Of a stretch of DNA of 64,000 nucleotides, positions 17,098 through 26,700 are shown piece by piece. Every line of letters begins with the position of its first letter. Positions within the stretch are counted from its first letter, which is position 1. The notes beneath the pieces were generated by a model that did no database searches, was not told where the DNA came from, and saw only the letters and a list, made by a program, of their open reading frames with translations. This DNA comes from Paracoccus sp. SCSIO 75233. Lineage in GTDB: Bacteria > Pseudomonadota > Alphaproteobacteria > Rhodobacterales > Rhodobacteraceae. Position numbers and translations under genes: made by a program. The stretch covers positions 156,953-220,952 of the forward strand of contig NZ_CP115758.1 of assembly GCF_027912675.1 (NCBI RefSeq), read 5' to 3'.

Positions 17098-18210
17098 ATG
17101 AATTTCGGCTTTTCCGACGAACACGATGCCATACGCGACACGCTGGCACGAATGCTGAGCGATCACGCCACTCTCGCGGTGGCGCATGACTGTCTTGAGG
17201 CTGCCGACGGGTTCGATTCCGCAACCTGGACCGCCTTGGCGGACGGCGGATGGCTGGGCCTTGCAATTGCCGAAGACTACGGGGGGGCGGCGATGGGGGC
17301 GATCGAACTGGCCATTGTCGCCGAAGAGATCGGCCGTAGCCTGGCCGCCATACCTTTTGGCCCGGTTCTTGGCCTGGCGATCCCCGCGATTCAGGACTTG
17401 GGCACGCAAAGCCAAAGGGAAAATCTGCTTCCCCGGATCGCCGAAGGCCGCATGATCGTTACCGTCGCGCTTGCCGAGGATGGAGGGTCTGCACCGGAAC
17501 GGGTCTCGGCAAAAGTGCTGCAGGATCGCCTTTCGGGACGGAAATCGCCAGTTTCGTTCGCATCCGATGCGTCATTCGCGATCGTCGCCGCCCTGGACGA
17601 AGGCGGCACCGCGCGCCTTTATCTGGCGGATCTTTCGGACCCCTCGGTGTCGATCAGCGCGCTGGATGCGATCGACCGCACCCGTCCGACGTCCGAGATC
17701 GTCTTTCACGACACGCCGGTTGAACTGCTTCCCGGGTCCGATCCCGCAGCGATCCGGACTCTTCTGGACGGCGCCGCAGTGTTGGCCGCCTTCGAACAGA
17801 TCGGCCTGGCCGAGCGGGCGCTTTTCCTGACCAGAGACTATGCCTGCGAGCGGCAGGCGTTCGGACGCCAGATCGGCAGTTTTCAGGCGGTCAAGCACCG
17901 GCTCGCGGACATGTTCGCCAAGATCGAGCTGGCACGGTCCAATGCTTTTTTCGGCGCCTGGGCGCTGGCGAGCGGGGATGAACGGCTGTCCGAAGCGGCG
18001 GCGGTAGCACGCCTCGCGGCTCTCGATGCAGTGCAATTCACCACTGAGGAATCGGTGCAGCTTCACGGTGGGATCGGGTTCACCTGGGCGGCCGACCCGC
18101 ATTTGTTTCTGCGGCGAGGATGGCAGTTGAAGGCCGAACTCGGCCTGGCCGATTTGTGGCGCGAGCGGCTGCTTTGCAATCTGGCGGACGGCCAAAGGGC
18201 CGCGAACTGA
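17098..18210 (+). CDS. ACAD-family small subunit (degenerate partner), pair B
   Basis: A 370-residue ACAD homologue starting MNFGFSDEHDAIRDTLARMLSDH. Like the first gene of pair A it lacks the SEPxxGSD cofactor motif (region reads VTVALAEDGGSAPERVSAKVLQ) but keeps RQAFGRQIGSFQAVKHRLADMFAKIE and QLHGGIGFTWAADPHLFLRR. It sits 16 bases before a complete ACAD, so a heteromeric enzyme is inferred. It is the first gene of a long operon that also carries a TRAP transporter and the second thiolase-like/DUF35 pair. Confidence 0.84.
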   Translation: MNFGFSDEHDAIRDTLARMLSDHATLAVAHDCLEAADGFDSATWTALADGGWLGLAIAEDYGGAAMGAIELAIVAEEIGRSLAAIPFGPVLGLAIPAIQDLGTQSQRENLLPRIAEGRMIVTVALAEDGGSAPERVSAKVLQDRLSGRKSPVSFASDASFAIVAALDEGGTARLYLADLSDPSVSISALDAIDRTRPTSEIVFHDTPVELLPGSDPAAIRTLLDGAAVLAAFEQIGLAERALFLTRDYACERQAFGRQIGSFQAVKHRLADMFAKIELARSNAFFGAWALASGDERLSEAAAVARLAALDAVQFTTEESVQLHGGIGFTWAADPHLFLRRGWQLKAELGLADLWRERLLCNLADGQRAAN

Positions 18211-18226
18211 CAAGGACAAAGTGCAG

Positions 18227-19453
18227 ATGGATTTCAGCGACAGCCCGGAAGAAGCCGCGTTCCGCGCCAAGGCGCGCGACTGGCTTGATGCCACCGCGAC
18301 CCGCCGCAATGGAAGCGAAAAGGCCCAGGACCATTTCATGGCCCGCGACGCCGACGAAGTTGCCCGTGCGCGCGACTGGCAGGCACGAAAGGCCGACGCA
18401 GGCTGGGCGGGGCTGACATGGCCCCGTGCTTTCGGTGGGCGTGACGCCACTCCGATCGAGCAAGTGATCTGGAATCAAGAGGAAGGGCGCTACGCCGTCC
18501 CGCCCAACGTCTTTCTGATCGGGATCGGGCTGGTCGGGCCTACGGTCATGATCCACGGCACCGAAGACCAGAAAACAAGATTCCTGCCCCGGGCTCTCAC
18601 GGGCGAAGACATCTGGTGCCAACTTTTTTCCGAACCCGCCGCCGGGTCCGATTTGGCCGGTATCCGCACCCGTGCACGCCGCGAAGACGACGAATGGGTG
18701 ATCTCCGGTCAGAAGGTTTGGACCTCGGGGGCGCATTATTCCACTCACGGCATCCTGCTGGCGCGCACCGATCCACAGGTGCCCAAGCACAAGGGAATGA
18801 CCATGTTCCTTGTGGACATGTCCGACCCGGCCATCGAAACCCGTCCTATTCGCCAGATTTCGGGCAGCTCCAGTTTCAACGAAGTGTTCATCGACAACCT
18901 GCGCGTGCCAGACAGCGCCCGCTTGGGCGGTGTATCCGAAGGGTGGAAAGTGGCGCTGACCACACTCATGAACGAACGGTTCAGTATTTCCGTCGGCCGG
19001 GCCAGTGGCGGTGCGCGGGCCGAGGAATTGATTGATCTGGCTACCCGTGTCGAACGGAACGGTCGCCCGGCCATCGAGGACGACGAGGTGCGCGCGCGCA
19101 TTGCCGATTTCATCGCGCGTCAACGCGGACTGGAATTCACCTCTTACCGGGTCATGACGTCGCTTTCGCGCGGCCAGGCACCGGGTGAAGAGGGCTCGAT
19201 CGGCAAGCTGTTGCTGGGCAAGCTGCGGCAGGAAATGGGCGCTTTCGGGATGGATCTGGCGGGAACTTCGGCGGGCATATCAGCCAAGGTCGGGGATGAC
19301 GTGGCGCGCTGGCGAAACGAATACCTGACCGCGCCGGGCAACCGGATCGCGGGGGGATCGGACGAGATCCAGCGCACGATCATTGGCGAACGCATTCTCG
19401 GGCTGCCGCCTGAAATACGCGTCGACAAGGATGTCGCGTTTTCAGAGCTTTGA
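18227..19453 (+). CDS. Acyl-CoA dehydrogenase large subunit, pair B
   Basis: A 408-residue complete ACAD with LFSEPAAGSDLAGIRTRARR, WVISGQKVWTSGAHYS and C-terminal GNRIAGGSDEIQRTIIGERILGL. I chose ATG 18227 (MDFSDSPEEAAFR) with AAGGAC ten bases upstream; GTG 18221 would add two residues. It has an internal segment (GQAPGEEGSIGKLLLGKLRQEMG) typical of ACADs active on bulky or steroid-like acyl-CoAs, though that assignment is by resemblance only. It forms pair B with the upstream gene. Confidence 0.87.
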   Translation: MDFSDSPEEAAFRAKARDWLDATATRRNGSEKAQDHFMARDADEVARARDWQARKADAGWAGLTWPRAFGGRDATPIEQVIWNQEEGRYAVPPNVFLIGIGLVGPTVMIHGTEDQKTRFLPRALTGEDIWCQLFSEPAAGSDLAGIRTRARREDDEWVISGQKVWTSGAHYSTHGILLARTDPQVPKHKGMTMFLVDMSDPAIETRPIRQISGSSSFNEVFIDNLRVPDSARLGGVSEGWKVALTTLMNERFSISVGRASGGARAEELIDLATRVERNGRPAIEDDEVRARIADFIARQRGLEFTSYRVMTSLSRGQAPGEEGSIGKLLLGKLRQEMGAFGMDLAGTSAGISAKVGDDVARWRNEYLTAPGNRIAGGSDEIQRTIIGERILGLPPEIRVDKDVAFSEL

Positions 19454-19502
19454 TCTGAATGGGCGCCACCCGGGACCAACGACCAACAAGGAGGAGAATA
19501 TC

Positions 19503-20648
19503 ATGAAGTTCAAGATAACCGGGATCGCTGCCGCATGCCTGGCAATGGCCACCTCGGCTGGCGCGCAAGACATCGATCTGCCTGACGTGATCGCTTGGTC
19601 GGCCTATGACACGGGATCGGCCGGTCATGCGCATTCCATAGCCATCGGCAACATGATGCGCAGCAAATACGGATCGACGGTCCGCGTGCTTCCGGGGCGA
19701 AACGACGTCTCGCGGATGACGCCGCTCAAAAACGGGACGGTCGATTATTGCCTGTGCGGCATCGCCTCCTATTTCGCTGCCGAAGGGGTTTTCCTTTTTG
19801 CTGCGCCTGAATGGGGCCCGCAGCCGATCCGCGCGGTGCTTCAGGCTGTCGGCGACTACGGTCTGGGTGTCGCCGTCGCGGCCGATGCCGGCATCGAGAC
19901 GATTACGGACCTCAAGGGCAAACGGGTCGGTCGCGCCGTCAGTTCGCCGGCGATCGATGTCAACATGGAGGGGCTGCTGGCCTTTGCGGACCTGACATGG
20001 GACGACGTGGAGGCAGTGGAATTCTCGGGCTATGTGAACACGCTCCAGGGCATTCTCGAAGACCGTGTGGATGCCGCCTTTGCACTGACGACGACCACCG
20101 TAAACTACCAGATCGAGTCAAGCCCGCGCGGCCTGAAATGGCTTGAAACACCCGCGGACCAGACAGAAGCATGGGAACGCTACACCAGCGTAACGCCCTT
20201 CGTGACACCGCATATGGTGTCTGTGGGGCCGGGCATCGACCCTGCCTCCCCACTGCCCATGGCGCAGTACCCCTATCCGATCCTGGTCACTAACTCCGAT
20301 CAGGATTCCACCGAGGTGCGCAACATCGTAGCCGCGCTTGACGCAGGGTTCGACGATTACAAGGATGCCGCCCCCGGTGCCAATGCGTATGCGATTGATC
20401 GCCAGATCCTGTCTTGGGTGATGCCATGGAGCGATGGCAGCGTTGCCTACTTCAAGGAAAAGGGTCTGTGGACACCGGAAGCCCAGGCAAACCAGGACAA
20501 ATTGGTGGAACGGCAAGAGGTGCTCTTGCGGGCCTGGGGCACATTTGTCGGGGACGCTCCAGAGGGTGAAGAAGAATTTGCCGCTGCATGGATGAAAGCC
20601 CGTGCCGACGCACTGGAAGCGGCCGGCCACGAAGTCTTTTTCCGCTGA
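19503..20648 (+). CDS. TAXI-family TRAP solute-binding protein
   Basis: A 381-residue secreted binding protein with a signal peptide (MKFKITGIAAACLAMATSAGAQ, cleavage after AGA/AQ). The TAXI core is visible (AGHAHSIAIGNMMRSKYGSTVRVLPGRNDVSRMTPLKNGTVDY, then KGKRVGRAVSSPAIDVNMEGLL). The start at 19503 follows GGAGGAGAATATC; an open frame extends further 5' but without a signal peptide start. It is partnered with the fused permease encoded next. Insertion inside a beta-oxidation operon suggests it brings in that operon's substrate. Confidence 0.9.
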   Translation: MKFKITGIAAACLAMATSAGAQDIDLPDVIAWSAYDTGSAGHAHSIAIGNMMRSKYGSTVRVLPGRNDVSRMTPLKNGTVDYCLCGIASYFAAEGVFLFAAPEWGPQPIRAVLQAVGDYGLGVAVAADAGIETITDLKGKRVGRAVSSPAIDVNMEGLLAFADLTWDDVEAVEFSGYVNTLQGILEDRVDAAFALTTTTVNYQIESSPRGLKWLETPADQTEAWERYTSVTPFVTPHMVSVGPGIDPASPLPMAQYPYPILVTNSDQDSTEVRNIVAALDAGFDDYKDAAPGANAYAIDRQILSWVMPWSDGSVAYFKEKGLWTPEAQANQDKLVERQEVLLRAWGTFVGDAPEGEEEFAAAWMKARADALEAAGHEVFFR

Positions 20649-20716
20649 TGCGACACAGCGCGGCGCCCCACAGGCGCCTTGCACAAAGCAACGCAGCACA
20701 AAACTGGAATACGGGC

Positions 20717-22684
20717 ATGGCACAGGAAACACAGGAAGCGCCGGCGCAACCGACCGGTATGGGCACCCTGCCCGCGTTTGTTCGCTGGTCGCTCGTCGTC
20801 TCGGCGCTGCTTTTGACCGCGGCGTCGGTCAACCATCTGTTCAATCTGGGCTTCTTCATGAACGTCCGGTTGCTTGAAATTCACTACCTCTACGTGATGC
20901 TTCTGCTGACGCTGCCACTGGTGTTCCTTGTCTTTCCCTGTTCAAAGTCAGATCCTTACGGATCGACGCGATGGTGGGATTACTTTCTGGCCCTGCTGGC
21001 CCTGATCACCTGCGCCTTCTTTGCCTACTACGGGCGCAGCGTGGTGAACAAAGGGTGGGATTTCGCCGCTCCTCTTAATGCCGTGATCGCCAGCTTCGCC
21101 TTCTGGTTCCTGCTGCTCGTGGCCGCGCGCCGCACCGGCGGCTGGACGCTGTTCGCGGTAATCCTGGTATTTTCCATCTACCCCATGATCGCCAACTATG
21201 CGCCCGGCCCGATCCAGGGCTTCCAGCGCTCGCCCGTCGAAACGGCGATCTTCCACGCGATGAGCGGCGAAAGTGTGCTGGGCATACCGATGCGCAGCTT
21301 TGTCAATCTTGTCGTGGGGTTCATGATCTTCGGCGTTGCGATGCAACATACCGGCGCAGGTCCGTTTTTTATCGACATCGCCTTTGCCGCGCTCGGAAAT
21401 GTCCGGGGCGGGCCGGCCAAGGTAGGAGTTCTGACCAGCGGGCTGACCGGTTCGATGAGCGGCAGCGTGATCACCAATGTGCTGACGACCGGATCAATTA
21501 CCATTCCAGCGATGAAAAAGGTGGGGTTCAGGCCCACTTATGCGGCGGGGATCGAAGCGGCGGCGTCGACGGGGGCGGTGCTGATGCCCCCTATCATGGG
21601 CGCCACGGCCTTTGTCATGGCGACATTCCTGGCGACCGACTACACCAACATCGTTGTGGCGGCGGTGCTTCCTTCGCTGTTCTACTTTTTCGGCCTGTTC
21701 GCACAAATCGACGCATACTCGGCGCGCAACGGACTGAAAGGCGTTCCGCGCGCCGACCTTCCCAGGATCGGCAAGGTGCTGCGCGAAGGCTGGTACTTTC
21801 TCGCCGTCTTCGGGCTGCTGATCTGGATGTTGCTCTACCTCAAGCGGGAGGCGATCGCTCCATTCTATGCGACCGCGCTGCTTCTTGTCCTGAACCAGCT
21901 GCTCTCAAAATCACGCTGGGGGCGAAAGGAGCTGATGAATTTTCTGATCGCCACGGGACAGTTGTTCGTCGAACTTGTTGCCATTCTTGCGGCGGTCGGG
22001 CTGATCGTCGGCGGACTGGCGGTGACCGGGATGTCCGGGACGATCTCGAACGATCTGCTGTTCATCGCGGGCGGCAACATCTTTCTGCTTCTGCTGCTGG
22101 GGGCTTTGACCAGTTTCATTCTTGGAATGGGCATGACCGTGACCGCCGCCTATGTGATTCTGGCGGTGTCGCTGGCACCCGCCCTGGTCGCCGGCGGGCT
22201 CGATCCGATCGGCGTCCATTTATTTATCCTTTACTGGAGCATGCTGAGCTATATCACCCCCCCCGTCGCGCTCGCGGCTTTCGCCGCGGCGGCCATCGCC
22301 CAGGCCAAACCCTTTGCGACGGCCTTCGAAGCGATGAAGCTTGGAAGCATCGTCTATATAATTCCCTTCTTCTTCGTCCTTGATCCGGCGTTCATCCTGC
22401 AAGCCGGTCCACTCGAAAGCCTGCTTACGGTTCTGCGCGCCGGTCTCGGCATTCTGCTGATCTGCGCCGGTATTCAGGGGTATCTGTTTGGCGTCGGGCG
22501 GATCGAAACCGGACTGCCAGGAACAATCGCCCGCGTCCTTCTTGGTATTGCCGGTCTGGCCTTCGCCTTTCCCTCGAACGCGGGTCTGGCGGTTCCGATC
22601 CTCGGCGCGGTGGGCGCAGGTGCCGCTATGGCGGCAGTGGCTGTCGCTTTGGTGATGGTCTCGGCCAAGCAGGAGACAGCGTAA
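20717..22684 (+). CDS. TRAP transporter fused permease (TAXI-associated)
   Basis: A 655-residue fused TRAP permease with many hydrophobic helices. Conserved loops are LTGSMSGSVITNVLTTGSITIPAM, STGAVLMPPIMGATAFVMA and LGMGMTVTAAYVILAVSLAPALV. The start is uncertain: ATG 20717 (MAQETQEAPAQPTGMG) fits best, but ATG 20648, overlapping the previous stop, is in the same frame and would add 23 residues. The domain order matches the permease at 4932-6875, so the window carries two separate TAXI systems. Confidence 0.9.
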   Translation: MAQETQEAPAQPTGMGTLPAFVRWSLVVSALLLTAASVNHLFNLGFFMNVRLLEIHYLYVMLLLTLPLVFLVFPCSKSDPYGSTRWWDYFLALLALITCAFFAYYGRSVVNKGWDFAAPLNAVIASFAFWFLLLVAARRTGGWTLFAVILVFSIYPMIANYAPGPIQGFQRSPVETAIFHAMSGESVLGIPMRSFVNLVVGFMIFGVAMQHTGAGPFFIDIAFAALGNVRGGPAKVGVLTSGLTGSMSGSVITNVLTTGSITIPAMKKVGFRPTYAAGIEAAASTGAVLMPPIMGATAFVMATFLATDYTNIVVAAVLPSLFYFFGLFAQIDAYSARNGLKGVPRADLPRIGKVLREGWYFLAVFGLLIWMLLYLKREAIAPFYATALLLVLNQLLSKSRWGRKELMNFLIATGQLFVELVAILAAVGLIVGGLAVTGMSGTISNDLLFIAGGNIFLLLLLGALTSFILGMGMTVTAAYVILAVSLAPALVAGGLDPIGVHLFILYWSMLSYITPPVALAAFAAAAIAQAKPFATAFEAMKLGSIVYIIPFFFVLDPAFILQAGPLESLLTVLRAGLGILLICAGIQGYLFGVGRIETGLPGTIARVLLGIAGLAFAFPSNAGLAVPILGAVGAGAAMAAVAVALVMVSAKQETA

Positions 22685-22685
22685 T

Positions 22686-23099
22686 ATGAGCGCACAAGAC
22701 GGCAGACCGGACATCCCCGCCCCGTTCAACGCATTGCTCGGCGTGCGCTTCGTCTCGTGGTCCGATGGCAAAGCCGAGCTGCGGTTGGCCATCGGACGCG
22801 ATCACCTGAACGGCGCTTTTTCGGTGCATGGCGGTGTCTACGCGACCATGCTGGACAACGCGGTCACCTTTTGCGCGGCCTACGCGGGGGATGGCCGCCC
22901 AGGTCATCGCTGCCTTACGCTTTCGCTTACCACCAGTTTCGTCGCCCCGGCGACCGAAGGAGACACGCTGACGGCCCGCGCGCGCATTGTCGGGGGCGGA
23001 CGCAAACTGGTTTTTGTACAGGGCGAGATCTTCAATCAGGACGGGCACCATCTGGCCCATGGCGATGCCGTGATCAAGCGGCTCGCACCACCGTCGTGA
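22686..23099 (+). CDS. PaaI-family hotdog thioesterase
   Basis: A 137-residue hotdog protein with the PaaI signature NGAFSVHGGVYATMLDNAVTFCA (residues 39-61), where the HGG and following Asp belong to the active site of acyl-CoA thioesterases. It is likely a housekeeping hydrolase that releases CoA from stalled or dead-end intermediates. It starts 2 bases after the TRAP permease stop and precedes an SDR gene by 60 bases. Confidence 0.86.
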   Translation: MSAQDGRPDIPAPFNALLGVRFVSWSDGKAELRLAIGRDHLNGAFSVHGGVYATMLDNAVTFCAAYAGDGRPGHRCLTLSLTTSFVAPATEGDTLTARARIVGGGRKLVFVQGEIFNQDGHHLAHGDAVIKRLAPPS

Positions 23100-23159
23100 C
23101 CACCTGAGTGAACCGATGGTGAGCGAGACCAAACAAACGAAGGACAAAAGGAGACAGAA

Positions 23160-23936
23160 ATGATCAACCCGATGGCATTGGACAATCAAGTGGTTATCGT
23201 CACAGGCGCCGGACAGGGTATCGGCCGCGGTGTGGCGGCGCTGTCGGCAGAGCTGGGCGCCAAGGTCGTGGTGAACGATCTGAACGAGGACGGCGTCAAG
23301 GAAACCGCCGAACAGATCGGTGGCAATGCCCGCGCCATCGTGGGGAATGTGGCCGACCCGGACTTTCCCGGGAAGCTCGTGAAATTCGCCTTCGACGAAT
23401 TCGGCGACATCAACGGGCTTGTGAACAACGCCGGGATCGTGCGCGCCGCGATGATCCACAAGATGGACCGGGCCACCTGGCAACAGGTCATCGACGTGAA
23501 CCTCACCGGTGTCTTCGCCTGCCTTCAGGCCGTGGGGACCTATTACAAGGACCGGGTCGAAAAAGACCCCGAAAGCGCCGCGCGCCGTGCCATCGTGAAT
23601 ATCTCATCCGATGCCGGGCGTCGCGGCACCATCGGTCAGATCAATTATGGCGCGGCAAAATCCGGGGTTCTGGGCCTGACAATGAGCGCCGCGCGTGAAT
23701 GGGGCCGTTACCGCATCAACGTCAATTCAGTCTGTTTCGGAATGGTCGAGACACCAATGACTGAGACCATCCGCTCTGAAAAATTCGCCGACAGGTATAT
23801 GGCGCAGATTCCGATGGGACGGATGAGCACCCCTGAAGAAGTCGCGCAGCCCGTCTGTTTCCTGTTGTCCAACGCGGCATCCTATATCACCGGCCAGCAC
23901 CTGAGCGTGAACGGTGGCTTCCACATCGGGTTCTGA
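23160..23936 (+). CDS. SDR-family dehydrogenase (3-hydroxyacyl-CoA dehydrogenase-like)
   Basis: A 258-residue classical short-chain dehydrogenase. It has the nucleotide-binding TGAGQGIGRG near residue 17, NNAGI, catalytic Ser in IVNISSDAG, and YGAAK with catalytic Tyr and Lys. The acidic residue after strand 2 (NDLNEDG) favours NAD over NADP. In this operon it is the natural candidate for the third beta-oxidation step, oxidising a 3-hydroxyacyl-CoA before cleavage by the thiolase-like/DUF35 pair encoded next. The ribosome-binding site AAAAGGAGACAG is strong. Confidence 0.88.
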   Translation: MINPMALDNQVVIVTGAGQGIGRGVAALSAELGAKVVVNDLNEDGVKETAEQIGGNARAIVGNVADPDFPGKLVKFAFDEFGDINGLVNNAGIVRAAMIHKMDRATWQQVIDVNLTGVFACLQAVGTYYKDRVEKDPESAARRAIVNISSDAGRRGTIGQINYGAAKSGVLGLTMSAAREWGRYRINVNSVCFGMVETPMTETIRSEKFADRYMAQIPMGRMSTPEEVAQPVCFLLSNAASYITGQHLSVNGGFHIGF

Positions 23937-23937
23937 G

Positions 23938-24333
23938 ATGGCCGGCATTGGACAAGGCCCAGGGCCGGACGCCGTCTTCGCCGCGAAGCTGGCCGAGGGC
24001 GTCTTCGAGATTCAGAAATGTGGCGGCTGCGGCACCCATGTATTCCATCCGCGCGTGATCTGTCCGGCCTGCGGCAGCGCGGATCTGGGATGGTTCGCGC
24101 CAACCGGGAGGGGCACCGTCTATGCGCGAACGGTCGTGCGCCGAAAACCGGAACGAGGCGGCGATTACAACGTGGTTCTGGTGGACCTGGAGGAAGGGGT
24201 ACGAATGATGTCGCGCATCGACGGTATCGCGCATGACCAGATTGTCGCCGGGCTGAAAGTAACCGCGTCGATCGGCGAAGGCGCCGAAGGTGACCCCGCC
24301 GTGGTTTTCCGGCCAGAAGGAGAAGCAAATTGA
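23938..24333 (+). CDS. Zn-ribbon/OB-fold DUF35 protein, partner of thiolase-like copy 2
   Basis: A 131-residue DUF35 protein with zinc-ribbon Cys 28, 31, 42 and 45 (CGGC, CPAC) and an OB-fold containing TVVRRKPERGGDYNVVLVDL. The ATG at 23938 is one base after the SDR stop; an upstream in-frame extension is not needed. It precedes its thiolase-like partner, the reverse of the gene order in the first operon. It resembles the DUF35 gene at 43717 more closely than the one at 4444. Confidence 0.88.
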   Translation: MAGIGQGPGPDAVFAAKLAEGVFEIQKCGGCGTHVFHPRVICPACGSADLGWFAPTGRGTVYARTVVRRKPERGGDYNVVLVDLEEGVRMMSRIDGIAHDQIVAGLKVTASIGEGAEGDPAVVFRPEGEAN

Positions 24334-25475
24334 GTTTACGGGGAAAAGCCGCCATCGTCGGTGCAGCGCTGGCAGGCTGCGGCGAGGCCCATGGCAAAAG
24401 CTCGATGGAGATCACAATCGAGGGGGTGCACGGCGCGCTTGCCGATGCGGGGATCGCACTTGGCGAGGTCGATGCCGTTGCCACCTGCCAGCCGCTGGAT
24501 ATGCTGTCGGGTCTTACACTGGCGCAGGAATTGGGCTTGAACCCCAGGTTCACGATGAACAACCGCATGGGCGGCTCGTCGTTCCTGTCGCACACGCTCT
24601 GGGCCGCGATGCTGCTCGAATTGCGGCTCGCTGATACCGTGTTGATCTGCTACGGATCGAACCAGCGCACCGCCTCGGGCAAGCTGATGACTGCGCTTGG
24701 CCTGCCGACCTACGAGGCCCCCTACCGACCGTTGTTCCCGCTGTCGTCCTATGCGCTGGCCACAGACCGTCACATGACGCAATTCGGCACAACGCGCGAA
24801 CAGCTGGCCGACGTGGCGGTGGCGGCCCGGGCCTGGGCCCAAAAGAACCCCGACGCTTTCATGCGCGATCCTCTGACGCGCGAGGATGTCATCGCCTCGC
24901 GGCCGGTTTCCGACCCTCTGCGGGTGCGCGACTGCTGCCTTGTGACCGATGGCGGTGGCGCGATTGTGATGCGCCGGGCCGAGACGGCCAAGGATCACCC
25001 CAGACCTCCGGTGTATTTGCTGGGCGGCGGCGAGGGCACGACGCACCGCGACATCTCCGAAATGGCGGACCTGACCGTGACCGGCGCTGCGCAATCAGGG
25101 CGAACGGCCATGGACATGGCGGGTGTCAAACCCGCGGACATCGACGTGGTCCAGCTCTACGACGCGTTCACCATCGATGTGATCCTTTTTCTAGAAGATC
25201 TGGGCTTTTGCAAGAAAGGCGAAGGCGGTGCGTTTGTGGCGAACGGCGGCATCGCGCCTGGCGGCCACCTGCCGGTCAATACCAATGGTGGCGGCCTGTC
25301 ATGCGTGCATCCCGGGATGTACGGCATCTTCACGCTGGTCGAGGCGGTGCGGCAACTGCGCGGCGATGCTGGCGATCGCCAGATCGGCAGTGCCGAACTG
25401 GCCCTGGCCCACGGCAACGGCGGTGTCCTGTCCAGCCAGGTGACGAATATCCTGGGCACCGAAGCCACCCTCTGA
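24330..25475 (+). CDS. Thiolase-like (SCP-x/Ltp2-type) protein, copy 2
   Basis: A 381-residue thiolase-like protein. The start is TTG at 24330, overlapping the DUF35 stop, with GAAGGAGAAG upstream. It lacks the classical nucleophilic Cys: the region reads NNRMGGSSFLSH (GGSSF at 81-85). It keeps QLYDAFT (Tyr 267), LGFCKKGEGGAFV and NTNGGGLSCVHPGMYG (His 317). The Tyr of LYD-x-FT is also found in Ltp2 retro-aldolases. It is last in its operon, probably acting as the chain-cleaving lyase or thiolase, and is very similar along its length to copy 3 at 42562. Confidence 0.87.
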   Translation: MSLRGKAAIVGAALAGCGEAHGKSSMEITIEGVHGALADAGIALGEVDAVATCQPLDMLSGLTLAQELGLNPRFTMNNRMGGSSFLSHTLWAAMLLELRLADTVLICYGSNQRTASGKLMTALGLPTYEAPYRPLFPLSSYALATDRHMTQFGTTREQLADVAVAARAWAQKNPDAFMRDPLTREDVIASRPVSDPLRVRDCCLVTDGGGAIVMRRAETAKDHPRPPVYLLGGGEGTTHRDISEMADLTVTGAAQSGRTAMDMAGVKPADIDVVQLYDAFTIDVILFLEDLGFCKKGEGGAFVANGGIAPGGHLPVNTNGGGLSCVHPGMYGIFTLVEAVRQLRGDAGDRQIGSAELALAHGNGGVLSSQVTNILGTEATL

Positions 25476-25495
25476 ACAGACGAAGGAAGCAATGA

Positions 25496-25521
25496 AGCGG
25501 CCCTTCTTGCGAAGGGCCGCT
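25496..25521. terminator. Perfect hairpin between convergent operons
   Basis: AGCGGCCCTTC (25496-25506) pairs perfectly with GAAGGGCCGCT (25511-25521) around a TTGC loop. It lies between the stop of the thiolase-like gene (+) and the stop of the TRAP binding-protein gene (-). The T-run is weak on both sides, so it may act in both directions with modest efficiency. Confidence 0.7.
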
Positions 25522-25543
25522 GTGTATTCAGGCCTGAAACGGC

Positions 25544-26677
25544 TCAGTTCGGGTAGGTTGCGAAGTCGATCTTGGAATAAATCTCCTGACGCAGAAGGTC
25601 TGCATAAGGCTGATGATTGTCCCGGATCGGTTGCAGCGGCTCAACCAGACCGTGCCATTTCTCGATCAGCTCGCGATAGGTTGCGATCAGCGGTTCCGGA
25701 TCTTCGATGCCGCGTTCCTCGCGCGAGATGCGGGCGATCTCTTCAAGATCGGCGGTGCGGAAATCAATGAGATCCTGAAGAAACTCAGGCGACGGCTGGT
25801 GTACCTGCAGGCCAAGCCCACCCGCCTCTTTCAGCACGTCGAGATCGTCGGTTTCGTAGTACACCTCGGTCTGCGCCACGGCCTCGGGTATGTTCTTGAC
25901 GAATTGCTCGCGTTGCTCCGGCGAAAGTGAGATCCAGAATTTCGGGCCGGCGGCAAAGATCGAACCGGAATGATAGGTGCCCAACGGCAACTCCGTCAGG
26001 TGCTTGGCAACCTCGATCAGACTGTGCCCCTTGAGCGCACCGACCGGCTGCACCGCAGCGGTGACGACACCGTGGCTCATCGTGTCGTACATCTCGCTCG
26101 ACGGCACGTTTACCGGCTCTGCCCCAAGGCGTGTCGCCCAGCGGTCCCAGACCGACCCGCCCGTGCGCAGCTTGACCCCTTGCATATCGCTGATTTCGAC
26201 GATCGGCTTGGTGGTCAGCAATACATAAGGCGCAGTGCTGATCCCGCTCAGCGCCACCATGCCGTTCTTTGCGAACTCGTCCTTGCACGGCTGGCAGTGC
26301 AGCATCACGAATTCGCTGGTCGCGCCGGCCATGGCATAGTGGTCCTCGCCCAAAAGAGCGAGATCGGCGACGAGCTGCGCATAGGGCATTTCCGACCTGA
26401 AATAGGTCAACGCCAGCAGACCTACATCGGCGACGCCGTCGCGCAGGCCGGACAGTGTTGGCTTGGGGCCAAGCAAGGCGCCGCCGGCAAACAGCTTGAA
26501 GTCGAAGGCATCCGGAAATTCAGATTCGGTCATTTCGGCAAAGGCGGCATGGCCACGCGATGTCGCGTGATTGGGTGACGTCCAGTTGGATATAGTCACC
26601 CGCTTTTCGGCCAGGGCCGGTGTCGCCGCTAGAACGGTCGTCGCCGCCAGCGCGGCAAACGCATTGGTCAGTTTCAT
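25544..26677 (-). CDS. TRAP transporter DctP-type solute-binding protein
   Basis: A 377-residue secreted binding protein with signal peptide MKLTNAFAALAATTVLAATPALA. The mature part is typical of the DctP/YiaO family (VTISNWTSPNHATSRGHAAFAEMTE; KLRTGGSVWDRWATRLGAEPVNVPSSEMYDTMSHGVV). The last segment contains the conserved Arg-bearing binding region in IVEISDMQGVKLRTGG. The ribosome-binding site AGGAGGAGACC is strong. It is the third gene of a dctQ-dctM-dctP order that follows beta-oxidation genes on the same strand, which points to import of a carboxylate used by them. Confidence 0.9.
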   Translation of the reverse strand: MKLTNAFAALAATTVLAATPALAEKRVTISNWTSPNHATSRGHAAFAEMTESEFPDAFDFKLFAGGALLGPKPTLSGLRDGVADVGLLALTYFRSEMPYAQLVADLALLGEDHYAMAGATSEFVMLHCQPCKDEFAKNGMVALSGISTAPYVLLTTKPIVEISDMQGVKLRTGGSVWDRWATRLGAEPVNVPSSEMYDTMSHGVVTAAVQPVGALKGHSLIEVAKHLTELPLGTYHSGSIFAAGPKFWISLSPEQREQFVKNIPEAVAQTEVYYETDDLDVLKEAGGLGLQVHQPSPEFLQDLIDFRTADLEEIARISREERGIEDPEPLIATYRELIEKWHGLVEPLQPIRDNHQPYADLLRQEIYSKIDFATYPN

Positions 26678-26700
26678 GTGGTCTCCTCCTCTTTTTCAAG